A stretch of DNA of 64,000 nt from JAAYCI01 sp031549285 (GTDB lineage Bacteria; Bacillota; Clostridia; Oscillospirales; Ruminococcaceae), in assembly GCA_031549285.1 (NCBI GenBank), contig JAVBPZ010000006.1, forward strand, positions 62,001 to 126,000, read 5' to 3'. Shown here piece by piece: positions 1-8,204 of the stretch; within the stretch, counting starts at the first letter, position 1, and every line of letters begins with the position of its first letter. The position numbers and the translations under genes are program-made. The notes beneath the pieces are model-generated. The model searched no databases. It was not told where the DNA came from and worked only from the letters and a program-made list of their open reading frames with translations.

Positions 1-1001
1 ACGTCGCACAGGCCGTCCATGGCGCTCAGCTTGGTATGCAGGTGCAGCTCTATGCGTTTTTGCGGAGCATCGTCTGTACGCGTTTTTTTGTGCACCCGCA
101 GCATGCCGTCCGCCCGGATAATGATATCATTCAGGTAACGGTCGAAGTTGCAGTCGCCCTTCACGATCAGCGTGTCGCCTTTTTGTACCGTGTCTACCTT
201 GCCAAAGCGTTCACCCGGGGCGCCCACGAACTTAATGATGGAGGAGGTTTTGTGGTCGGTGAGGAAGATGGTGATGATCTGCCGTCCGGGCACGTCGCGA
301 ATTTCCGTTTGAAACACGTCACCCCAGACGGTAATCTTGCGGCTGGCCTCGTCCAGGTCCTGTAACGGTGTGATACTAGATGGCGTGAATGGCGCGCCGT
401 ACAGCACCTCCGGTGGAGTTTCTGTGTCCAGTGCCAGGCCCTCTATCTCCGGCAGGGCTATTTTGCGTCCGCGGCTTTTGGGCGGCGGCGCTTTTTTCTG
501 TATTTCCTCCAGTACCGCCTGTGTTTCCAGTGGCGCGGCGCCCTCTAGCGTGATGGTGGGCAGCACGCCGGTGCATTCCTCTATGCGCTGGGCCAGCGCC
601 TGTGGGAAGCCCATGTCCGCCAGCAAACCGCAGCTGCCGGTGGTACGTATGGTGATGCTCTCCCCCACGATGTCGGCAGTAGCGCCGGACAAAAAACCGT
701 TCAGCGGCATGCCGACGGCGGCCAGCTGCGCGCTGAGCAAAAAAATACCCTCCGGCGTCAGGGAGGTAAACGGGAATGAGACCTGCAGGACTATTTTGTA
801 GGCTGGGAACTGTGCGCCCAATATGTCGCACAGGCTGATTTCCTCCTGTGCAGACAGTGGCGCCGACCCAGCGCAGGAAATTTCCACACGGCGTACTTCC
901 TCCAGCACGCGCACACCGGTAACCGGCAGCCGCCGGGCCAAAGCAGCAAAAACAGGGGCGTCTTCCAGCGCCGGGCACAGGCCCGCCAGGGTTTGTTGCA
1001 T
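1..1001 (-). CDS. polC: DNA polymerase III PolC-type alpha subunit, N-terminal part (runs off the left edge)
   Basis: The replicative DNA polymerase of low-GC Gram-positives. Only about the first 333 codons are in the window. Translation of the minus strand from ATG at 1001 gives an N-terminal domain, an OB-fold-like stretch (IITIFLTDHKTSSIIKF) and, at the window edge, the start of the PHP/exonuclease part (KRIELHLHTKLSAMDG), which matches the PolC signature RxELHLHTxMSxMD. The start is set by an AAAGGGGGG Shine-Dalgarno sequence at 1010-1018. It is the last gene of the pyrH-to-polC run and lies 171 bp after ispG. That gap holds a 55-bp tetranucleotide repeat. The identity is solid; the catalytic region lies outside the window. 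Confidence 0.93.
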   Translation of the reverse strand, partial: MQQTLAGLCPALEDAPVFAALARRLPVTGVRVLEEVRRVEISCAGSAPLSAQEEISLCDILGAQFPAYKIVLQVSFPFTSLTPEGIFLLSAQLAAVGMPLNGFLSGATADIVGESITIRTTGSCGLLADMGFPQALAQRIEECTGVLPTITLEGAAPLETQAVLEEIQKKAPPPKSRGRKIALPEIEGLALDTETPPEVLYGAPFTPSSITPLQDLDEASRKITVWGDVFQTEIRDVPGRQIITIFLTDHKTSSIIKFVGAPGERFGKVDTVQKGDTLIVKGDCNFDRYLNDIIIRADGMLRVHKKTRTDDAPQKRIELHLHTKLSAMDGLCD

Positions 1002-1022
1002 GGAATGTGCCCCCCTTTAGTC

Positions 1023-1077
<55 letters not shown>

Positions 1078-1172
1078 GCGGTCCAGCCAGGCAAGATGTG
1101 CCCATTGGGTGTCTTGGGTGTACTTCGTCTTTGTGTTTTCCGGCACCCCCACAGCTGTGTCAACAACACAGG

Positions 1173-2231
1173 CTACAGCTTTTCTATCTCCGCCAGCAGC
1201 TCCTCCACATAGTTCCCATGCAAGGTACGCACCTGTTGTCCGTTTATAAACAGCACCGCGCTGTCCTGCCCGCCGGCTATGCCTATGTCGGCTTCTTTTC
1301 CTTCGCCTATGCCGGTCACCACGCAGCCCATGACCGCCACAGTAAGCTGCTTGCTGCTGCCCGCCAGGCGTTTTTCCACCTCGGCGGCTATGTCCGCCAC
1401 CGGAATGTTGGTGCGCCCACAGGTGGGGCAGCTGATGACCGTGGGCCCCGTCACAGGGTACCCCGCCGCCCGCAAAATGTCATACCCGGCCTGCACCTCG
1501 GTTTCCGGCTCGTCGGTCAGCGAAACCCGCAGCGTGTCGCCAATGCCGTCCAATAACAGGCTGCCGATGCCCATGGCGTTCTTCACAAGGCCGGTGCGAT
1601 AGGTGCCGGCCTCGGTGACGCCCAGGTGCAGCGGATAGGCGCAAACTTCGCTCAGCAGGCGGTACGCCCGCACCGTCACCGGTACGCTGCTGCTTTTCAG
1701 CGATACCACAATATCCGTAAAATCCACCTGTTCCAGCAGGCGCACATGCGACAACGCACTTTCACACAGTGCCTCCGGCGTGGGACCGCCATACTTTGCC
1801 AGCAGGTCCTTTTCCAGACTGCCGCCGTTTACCCCCACGCGGATGGGCACGCCGTTTGCCCGGCAGGCGTCCGCCACCGCTTTCACACGGTCCGCCCCGC
1901 CGATGTTGCCGGGGTTCAGGCGGATTTTGTCCACCCCCGCGTCCACCGCGGCCAGCGCAATGCGCCAGTCGAAATGAATATCCGCCACCAGCGGAATGGA
2001 CACCGCCGCCTTGATGGCGGGAATCAGCGCCACCGCGGCCATGTCCGGCACGCTGACCCGTAAAATGGCACAGCCGGCTTTTTCCAGGGATACCGCCTGC
2101 CGCACGTTGGCGTCTATGTCCGCCGCGGGCTTGGACAGCATGCTTTGCACCGCCACCGGGTTTCCTCCGCCGATGGCGACGCTGCCAAGATGCACCACGC
2201 GGGTGGTTTTGTTGGTATAGGCTGGGTTCAT
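1173..2231 (-). CDS. ispG: 4-hydroxy-3-methylbut-2-en-1-yl diphosphate synthase (flavodoxin/ferredoxin)
   Basis: IspG (GcpE) reduces ME-cPP to HMBPP in the MEP isoprenoid pathway, using a [4Fe-4S] cluster. The 352-aa protein has the N-terminal TIM-barrel part (VQSML, ADIHFDWRIAL, IRLNPGNIG) and the C-terminal cluster-binding part with SCPTCGRTN and MGCVVTGIGEGKEADIGIAGG-type motifs; the usual form is MGCVVNGPGE, so the loop is slightly divergent. Length is normal for the short bacterial form. It sits between rseP and polC, two genes from dxr, another enzyme of the same pathway. Confidence 0.96.
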   Translation of the reverse strand: MNPAYTNKTTRVVHLGSVAIGGGNPVAVQSMLSKPAADIDANVRQAVSLEKAGCAILRVSVPDMAAVALIPAIKAAVSIPLVADIHFDWRIALAAVDAGVDKIRLNPGNIGGADRVKAVADACRANGVPIRVGVNGGSLEKDLLAKYGGPTPEALCESALSHVRLLEQVDFTDIVVSLKSSSVPVTVRAYRLLSEVCAYPLHLGVTEAGTYRTGLVKNAMGIGSLLLDGIGDTLRVSLTDEPETEVQAGYDILRAAGYPVTGPTVISCPTCGRTNIPVADIAAEVEKRLAGSSKQLTVAVMGCVVTGIGEGKEADIGIAGGQDSAVLFINGQQVRTLHGNYVEELLAEIEKL

Positions 2232-2347
2232 GGGTGTGCCTTTCTCCGCGCTGTGTTTCCGTTTTTTTGCATTTTTTGAAGCGTTGCCGCCCCGTCACAA
2301 ATATTTATCACGGATGCAAACAGCAAGCAATAGTAACTGCTTGCCCG

Positions 2348-3391
2348 CTAAAATAACCGCACAATGTCATTGAACGATACCACCAGCATAAGCAACATTA
2401 GCAGCGAAAAGCCCACCACGTTTATGGCAATCTCGGCCTTTTTCGGAATGGGCTTGCGGCGGATGCCCTCCACCACCAGCAGCACTGTGCGCCCGCCGTC
2501 CAGCGCGGGCAACGGCAGCATGTTCACAATGCCCAGGTTAATGGAAATGAGCGCCAACATCTGTACCACCGGTTTCCAGCCGATGGCCAGCGCCTTGCCG
2601 ATACCGGAAACTATTCCCACTGGGCCGGACAACTGGTTCAGTGCCACCCGCCCGGCAATCAGGTCAAACAGGGAAAGATAGATGAGCCGTCCATAGGACA
2701 GCGATGTGTTTAACGCCGTGGACATGACCGACCCAAAACTGCGCGGCACGCCCTCCACGTAAAAGTCCGGCTGCATGATACGTACCGTTTCCCCGGTGTC
2801 TTCATCCACCACCTCTTCCATGGAGAAAACCACGCCTTCCAGCAGCACTTTTTCGCCATCGCGAATGACCTCTAAATCCACAGATTCTTCCGGAATGCGC
2901 GCAAATTCGTAGCTAAGGTCATCCACCGTAAAGCAATACCGCCCGTTTACCGAGACAATGGTGTCCCCTACCTGCAGGCCGGACGCCTGGGTAGAAGCAT
3001 CCGGCATAAACTCCGCCACCGTGCGGGTGCGAATGTTGCCGCCGAAGGACAGCAGCACCACCACCGCCAAAAAACCCAGCACCAGGTTCATGATGGCGCC
3101 AGAAATGGTGACCAGCACCCGCTTCCACACCGCCACCTTGCCAAAGCTGTGCGCGTCGTCGCTTTCCTCGTCCTCGCCCTCCATGCTGACAAACCCGCCG
3201 ATGGGCAAGATGCGCAAGGCATATATGGTTTCCCCGCGGTTTATTTTAAAGACGGTGGGCCCCATGCCAATGGCAAACTCGTTTACCTTGATGCCGCAGC
3301 GTTTGGCCACCATGAAATGGCCCAGCTCATGAAACAGGATGACCAGGCCGAATATAAGGATGGAAACAACAATCATTAAAAAAATGCTCAT
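2348..3391 (-). CDS. rseP: RIP metalloprotease (site-2 protease family)
   Basis: An intramembrane zinc protease that cleaves transmembrane substrates such as anti-sigma factors and signal-peptide remnants. The 347-aa protein starts with a membrane segment carrying the HELGH active-site motif (residues about 20-24), followed by a PDZ-like region (QASGLQVGDTIVSVNGR) and the second motif NMLPLPALDGG near the C-terminus, where Asp completes the metal site. Several further hydrophobic segments are visible. It lies 132 bp after dxr in the classic dxr-rseP-ispG order. Confidence 0.95.
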   Translation of the reverse strand: MSIFLMIVVSILIFGLVILFHELGHFMVAKRCGIKVNEFAIGMGPTVFKINRGETIYALRILPIGGFVSMEGEDEESDDAHSFGKVAVWKRVLVTISGAIMNLVLGFLAVVVLLSFGGNIRTRTVAEFMPDASTQASGLQVGDTIVSVNGRYCFTVDDLSYEFARIPEESVDLEVIRDGEKVLLEGVVFSMEEVVDEDTGETVRIMQPDFYVEGVPRSFGSVMSTALNTSLSYGRLIYLSLFDLIAGRVALNQLSGPVGIVSGIGKALAIGWKPVVQMLALISINLGIVNMLPLPALDGGRTVLLVVEGIRRKPIPKKAEIAINVVGFSLLMLLMLVVSFNDIVRLF

Positions 3392-3523
3392 GAAGGATCC
3401 CTTTCAACAATGGAGCAGTTTTGTATAGTGTGAATAGCGGAGATGCCCCGGACGCTGGCGACGGGGCTTGGCAGAAACATGGTGAATATTTGTGAGCTAA
3501 TACAGCGGGTGGCGCCAGGCACG

Positions 3524-4675
3524 CTACAGGTGTTCCCGCACATACCGCCGCGCGGCCGCGTCGCACGCGTACACATCGTCCAGGCTGTAGCCGCCGGTAA
3601 AGGTATCGCTGTCCACGCACCCCTCCACCAGGCGGCCGATGTCCAGAAAAGAGATTTTTTCAGCCAGGAACAGCGCCACGGCTTCCTCGTTTGCGCCGTT
3701 GGCCGCACAAGGAGCCAGGCCGCCTTTCGCTGCCGCCTTTTGGCAAGCCGCCAAACAGCGAAAGGTCTCGGCATCCGGCTGCGCGAAGGACAGCTGGGAA
3801 ATCTTTGAAAAATCCAGCGGTGTGGCAATGCCGGCGGTGCGGCGCGGCCAGGTCAGCGCGTATTGGATGGGAATGCGCATATCGGCGCTGCCCAGCTGTG
3901 CCAGAATAGACCGGTCGTTGAACTGCACCATGGAATGAATGATGCTTTCGCGCTGGACAACAATCTCAATATTCTCTGGTGGCATGCCAAACAACCACAT
4001 TGCTTCGATCAATTCCAGCCCTTTGTTCATCATAGTGGCAGAGTCGATGGTGATTTTTTCACCCATTTGCCAGTTTGGATGACGCAGCGCCTGGGCTTTT
4101 GTCACCTTGCGCAACTTCGCCGCGGTACAGCCAAAAAACGGCCCACCGGATGCGGTTAGAATTATTTTTTCCAGCGCGTCGGCAGACCCGTCGTCCTGCA
4201 GGCACTGGAAAATGGCGGAGTGCTCGCTGTCCACCGGCAGCAGTGCCGCGCCTTTCGCAGTCATTTCGGCGGCCACCAGCGCGCCGCCGGCCACCAGGCT
4301 TTCCTTGTTTGCCAGTGCCACGTCCATGCCGGCGGCCAGCGCGGTCAGCGTGGCGTCCAGCCCCGCTATGCCCACAATGGCATTCAGTAAAATATCGGCA
4401 TCACATTCCGCAGCTGCCAGTCGTGCGGCCGCCGTGCCGGAAAAAATGCGTGGCGGATGCGACAGCCCGGTCAGCATACCCCGCAGTTTTTCGGCAGCGT
4501 TTTCGTCGGTAACTGCCACGATAGGCGGTGTAAAGGCATGTACCTGTTCGGCCAGCAAATCGACGTTTCTGTGTGCAGAAAGCGCGACAACGCTGTAACC
4601 CAGGGCGGAAATAACCTCCAGCGCCTGCGTACCGATGGACCCGGTGCTGCCCAGCACCGCTACCCGTTTTGCCAC
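3524..4675 (-). CDS. dxr: 1-deoxy-D-xylulose 5-phosphate reductoisomerase
   Basis: Second step of the MEP pathway: DXP to MEP with NADPH. The 383-aa protein opens with a Rossmann motif (VLGSTGSIGTQALEVI) and has the metal/substrate motifs LLPVDSEHSAIFQCL, ITIDSATMMNKGLELIEA and the flexible-loop region MPPENIEIVVQRESIIHSMV. Length and motif order are standard. It is downstream of cdsA and upstream of rseP. The presence of dxr and ispG in one run indicates isoprenoids for undecaprenyl phosphate (uppS upstream) come from the MEP route. Confidence 0.97.
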   Translation of the reverse strand: MAKRVAVLGSTGSIGTQALEVISALGYSVVALSAHRNVDLLAEQVHAFTPPIVAVTDENAAEKLRGMLTGLSHPPRIFSGTAAARLAAAECDADILLNAIVGIAGLDATLTALAAGMDVALANKESLVAGGALVAAEMTAKGAALLPVDSEHSAIFQCLQDDGSADALEKIILTASGGPFFGCTAAKLRKVTKAQALRHPNWQMGEKITIDSATMMNKGLELIEAMWLFGMPPENIEIVVQRESIIHSMVQFNDRSILAQLGSADMRIPIQYALTWPRRTAGIATPLDFSKISQLSFAQPDAETFRCLAACQKAAAKGGLAPCAANGANEEAVALFLAEKISFLDIGRLVEGCVDSDTFTGGYSLDDVYACDAAARRYVREHL

Positions 4676-4797
4676 GGCGCACCGCCTCCTTTGAATAGGT
4701 CTTGTAATAGTAGGGATTTACCCGTAAAGCTTTACTTGTGTTGTGGATGTGCCCTGACGACTGCCAACTCTCCGGCTGGGCTGGGCACAAAAGACGC

Positions 4798-5661
4798 TTA
4801 CAGTTTCAGCCGGTAGAACACGCTGGTCACCACCATGGTTACCAGCGGCGCAATGAACAACACGCTGTCGAACCGGTCCAAAATACCGCCGTGCCCCGGA
4901 AAAATGGTGCCGTAATCTTTTATATTGCACTGGCGCTTCACCGCGGAGGCAAACAAATCGCCAATGATACCCAGCACCGAGGCCACCGCGCCCAGCAGCA
5001 CAATCAGGAAATAATACACGATGCGCACCCGCTCGAACGGCAGGAACCGGCCAAACACCTGAATGTACACGATGCTGACCAGCAGCCCCACCACAATGCT
5101 GCCAATAACGCCGCCAATGGCGCCCTCAATGGTTTTATGCGGGCTGATGATGGGGGCCAGCTTGTGCTTGCCAAAGGCACGCCCGGCGAAGTATGCCGCA
5201 GTGTCCCCGCCCCAGGCAAAGGCGAAAATAAGCAGGACAAAGTATATGGCGTCGTAACCGTAGGTTTCGTTCGGCAGAATGGTCTTCAGGTTAATAAACG
5301 AATAAAAGCAGAACACGATGATGGCGGAGAAAATGGTCATACCAGAGAGCTTTGCAAAATTTACGGCATCAAACCGGATGATCAGGCACAGCACCAGATA
5401 CAAAACAAACACATAGCCCGCGGGCTTTAGCCAGTGCTGCACCGAGATATAGTCGCTGAGCATAATGAGCACCGTAATGGGGACAAACCCGGCGAAAATA
5501 TACCAGCTGCGTTTGCCAAACTGAAACGCGTTGTACACCTCGTGAATGGCGATGAGCGACACGCCCGCGAACAGGATATTCACGAAGATACTGCTGTAAA
5601 AAAACAGCACCACGCCCAAAAGCGCCAGCCCTACGACAGAGGTAATCACCCTGGTTTTCAT
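4798..5661 (-). CDS. cdsA: phosphatidate cytidylyltransferase
   Basis: Makes CDP-diacylglycerol from phosphatidic acid and CTP, the entry point for anionic phospholipids; integral membrane enzyme. The 287-aa protein has several hydrophobic segments and the C-terminal family signature around KDYGTIFPGHGGILDRFDS, together with AWGGDTAAYFAGRAFGKHKLAPIISPHKTIEG-type sequence typical of CdsA. The start follows AAAAGGGGAC. It lies between uppS and dxr, as in most Firmicutes. Confidence 0.96.
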   Translation of the reverse strand: MKTRVITSVVGLALLGVVLFFYSSIFVNILFAGVSLIAIHEVYNAFQFGKRSWYIFAGFVPITVLIMLSDYISVQHWLKPAGYVFVLYLVLCLIIRFDAVNFAKLSGMTIFSAIIVFCFYSFINLKTILPNETYGYDAIYFVLLIFAFAWGGDTAAYFAGRAFGKHKLAPIISPHKTIEGAIGGVIGSIVVGLLVSIVYIQVFGRFLPFERVRIVYYFLIVLLGAVASVLGIIGDLFASAVKRQCNIKDYGTIFPGHGGILDRFDSVLFIAPLVTMVVTSVFYRLKL

Positions 5662-5762
5662 CGCTGTCCCCTTTTATGAAAATGTTTTCTTTCACTTTGG
5701 TAAAACGGAATGCGCGCTGCGCGGCGTTTGGGTCCCGGTTGCGGCTGCCACGCGCATCCGCA

Positions 5763-6473
5763 TTAAATGCCCCCGAACCGGCGGTTGCGGCTTTGGTACT
5801 CCTGTATGGCGGCATCGAAGTCCTTGCGGGTGAACGCCGGCCAGTGCACATCGGTGAAGATGAACTCGGAATACGCGCACTGCCACAGCAGAAAGTTGGA
5901 AATGCGTTTTTCGCCAGAGGTGCGAATAATCAGGTCCGGTTCCGGCTGGCCGTGTGTGTACAGCAGGGACTCTATGGCCAACATGTCCACGGTATCGCTG
6001 CTGCGCTCGCCGCGCTCCACCTGCTGCGCCAGCATATGCGCGGCCCGGGCAATTTCCTGCCGGCCACCATAGTTCACCGCGACGTTTAAAATCATGCCAG
6101 GATGGTCTGCGGTCTCGCTTTCTATTTCGTCCATCATACGGCGGTATTCCGGCAGCAGCGGCGCTCTGTCCCCTAAAAACACCACCTTATTGTCTTCCTT
6201 ACGGTATTTATACAGGCGTTTCAGGCTTTGGCCAAACAGGTCCATGATGGTATCAAGCTCTTCCTTTGGCCGGGACCAGTTCTCGGTGGAAAAAGCATAA
6301 TAGGTGATAGCCGCAACGCCTAAGTCCCGCGCATAGTGCGAAATATCATCGAACACATCGGCGCCTTTTTTGTGGCCGGCGGTGCGTGGCAGGCCGCGCT
6401 GCTGGGCCCAGCGGCCGTTTCCGTCCATAATAATGCCTATCGACAGGCCCTTTGCCCGTATTTCCGCCGCCAT
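5763..6473 (-). CDS. uppS: isoprenyl transferase (undecaprenyl diphosphate synthase)
   Basis: Extends farnesyl diphosphate with isopentenyl diphosphate in cis to undecaprenyl-PP, the lipid carrier for cell-wall precursors. The 236-aa protein carries the family hallmarks IIMDGNGRWAQQRGL with the catalytic Asp near residue 17, AFSTENWSRP, and RTSGEKRISNFLLWQ near the C-terminus. Length is typical of UppS. It lies between frr and cdsA. Confidence 0.97.
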   Translation of the reverse strand: MAAEIRAKGLSIGIIMDGNGRWAQQRGLPRTAGHKKGADVFDDISHYARDLGVAAITYYAFSTENWSRPKEELDTIMDLFGQSLKRLYKYRKEDNKVVFLGDRAPLLPEYRRMMDEIESETADHPGMILNVAVNYGGRQEIARAAHMLAQQVERGERSSDTVDMLAIESLLYTHGQPEPDLIIRTSGEKRISNFLLWQCAYSEFIFTDVHWPAFTRKDFDAAIQEYQSRNRRFGGI

Positions 6474-6630
6474 ATGTCCGCACCGCCTTCCCGGGGCATT
6501 GTTGCCGTGCCCCCTGCAACAAAAGAAGTCATTCTTTCAAACAAATGCCGCGCATTCGCGCGGCGATGGATATTTTGTTCCTCACGCTCCCCTTGCGGGA
6601 AGCACAACCCGGCACGCCTGTCCCTATGTT

Positions 6631-7188
6631 CTAAATCTCCATGATCTCTTTGTTCTTGCCTTCGCACATTTGGTCTATCTCTTTGGTTTTTTTATCGGTC
6701 AGCTTTTGGATCTCATTTTCCAGATCCTTCAAATCATCCTCGGTAATCTCACTCTTTTTCTTCTGCGCCTTATACACTTCCATGGCGTCCCGGCGCACGT
6801 TACGCACCGCTATTTTGGCTTCCTCGCCCAGCTTCAGCACCTCTTTGCCCAGCTGTTTGCGGCGTTCCTCGGTTGGCGAGGGGAACACCAGGCGCATCAC
6901 CTTGCCGTCGTTGGTGGGGTTTATACCAATGTCTGAGGTTAAAATTGCCTTTTCAATGGCTTTCATTAAGGAAGCATCCCACGGCGCAATGGTCAGAATG
7001 CGCGCCTCGGCCACCGCGACAGCGGCCACCTGCTGGATGGGCGTGGGGGTGCCATAATAATCCACCACAACCTTTTCCAGTACCGCGGGGTTTGCCCGCC
7101 CGGCGCGTATGGCGCCCAGCTCCTTGTCTAAATGGCGCAGTGCCTTGTCCATTTTCTCCGCATATGGTGCTACCGATTCGCTCTGCAT
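6631..7188 (-). CDS. frr: ribosome recycling factor
   Basis: Releases ribosomes from mRNA after termination, together with EF-G. The 185-aa protein matches the family in length and in motifs: an N-terminal helix with LRHLDKELGAIRAGRANPAVLE, then VDYYGTPTPIQQVA, and the C-terminal coiled helices EERRKQLGKEV and IAVRNVRRDAME. It is encoded 90 bp after pyrH in the usual pyrH-frr pair. Confidence 0.97.
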   Translation of the reverse strand: MQSESVAPYAEKMDKALRHLDKELGAIRAGRANPAVLEKVVVDYYGTPTPIQQVAAVAVAEARILTIAPWDASLMKAIEKAILTSDIGINPTNDGKVMRLVFPSPTEERRKQLGKEVLKLGEEAKIAVRNVRRDAMEVYKAQKKKSEITEDDLKDLENEIQKLTDKKTKEIDQMCEGKNKEIMEI

Positions 7189-7278
7189 ACTTCCCTCTCC
7201 TTTTTTGAACTGTTATGGCGATGCCTCGCTCTGGTTCCATTGAAAGCAAGAAAAGCACAGGAGTATAACACGTATATG

Positions 7279-7986
7279 TTAATTGTGCACCAGTGTGCCG
7301 ATGTCCGCGCCCAACGCCGCCTTTGCGATGTGCCCGGGGTTCAGGATATCAAACACCAAAATAGGCAGGTTGTTGTCCCGGCACATGGTGGCGGCGGTGG
7401 AGTCCATCACCTTCAGGTCCTTGGTCAGCACCTCGGTAAAGGTCAGCTCCTCGTACCGGCGGGCGTCCGGGAACAGTTTTGGGTCCTTGTCATACACACC
7501 GTCCACCATGGTAGCCTTAAAGATAATGTCGGCGTTTATCTCCGCCCCGCGCAGGGCGCTGGCGGTATCGGTGGAGAAGTACGGGTTGCCGGTGCCACAG
7601 GCCAAAATGACGATGCGGCCCTTTTCCATGTGACGGATAGCGCGGTTGCGGATATACGGTTCCGCAATGGCCTGCATGGTAATGGCGGTCTGCACACGTA
7701 CCCCCAGGCCCATGCCCTCCAGTGTGTCGGCAACCGCCAGCGAGTTCATGGTGGTGGCCAGCATGCCTATCTGGTCCGAGCGGGTGCGCTCTATCTCCTG
7801 GCTGCTGCGCCCACGCCAAAAGTTACCGCCGCCCACCACAATCGCAATTTCCACACCCAGCGCGTGTGCCTCTTTTATGCCGGTACAAATACTGCGTACC
7901 GTGTCCATCTCCAGGCCAAACCCCTGCCCCCCGGCCAACGCCTCCCCAGAGAGCTTCAAGAGCACGCGCTTATACTGTATATCCAT
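7279..7986 (-). CDS. pyrH: UMP kinase
   Basis: Phosphorylates UMP to UDP; bacterial amino-acid-kinase-fold enzyme, usually hexameric and GTP-activated. The 235-aa protein shows KRVLLKLSGEALAG at the N-terminus, IVVGGGNFWRG, and RALRG/STDTASALRGAE-type nucleotide-binding sequence. The ATG at 7986 is preferred over one six codons upstream because it follows GGCGGTGGGG and matches the family start. In many Firmicutes rpsB-tsf precede pyrH. Here the neighbouring gene upstream is secDF in the same orientation, with a terminator between, and a promoter lies just before pyrH, so the cluster starts here. Confidence 0.95.
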   Translation of the reverse strand: MDIQYKRVLLKLSGEALAGGQGFGLEMDTVRSICTGIKEAHALGVEIAIVVGGGNFWRGRSSQEIERTRSDQIGMLATTMNSLAVADTLEGMGLGVRVQTAITMQAIAEPYIRNRAIRHMEKGRIVILACGTGNPYFSTDTASALRGAEINADIIFKATMVDGVYDKDPKLFPDARRYEELTFTEVLTKDLKVMDSTAATMCRDNNLPILVFDILNPGHIAKAALGADIGTLVHN

Positions 7987-8013
7987 ACCCCACCGCCTAT
8001 TCAATCTTCTCTT

Positions 8014-8042
8014 ATTTTACAATAGTTCCCCTTTAAAGTAAA
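8014..8042 (-). promoter_or_regulatory. sigma-A-type promoter for pyrH-frr-uppS-cdsA cluster
   Basis: On the minus strand, -35 TTTACT (8037-8042), a 17-bp spacer and -10 TAAAAT (8014-8019), about 28 bp before the pyrH start. Spacing is ideal and the hexamers are moderate. Read from sequence only. Confidence 0.55.
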
Positions 8043-8158
8043 GGCAAAAAGGGCAAGCAGACGAAAAGCGAGCGGGCGCGGTGACTGGCTATGCTTCCCG
8101 GTGAAAATTGTGCCAATATAGCCGTCCCAAAAGCGCCGCAGATGCTGTAACCCCGGGC

Positions 8159-8196
8159 GAAAAAACACCGGCGTTCCTCAAACAGGAGCGCCGGTG
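8159..8196 (-). terminator. intrinsic terminator after secDF
   Basis: The stem CACCGGCG/CGCCGGTG (8166-8173 with 8189-8196) is followed on the minus strand by a run of T, directly downstream of the secDF stop. It separates secDF from the pyrH promoter. Confidence 0.85.
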
Positions 8197-8204
8197 GAGA
8201 AAGA

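Noticed and set aside
376..978. 200-codon minus-strand frame at the left edge
   Set aside because: It is an out-of-frame shadow of polC; the true frame starts at 1001 and has no stop before the window edge.
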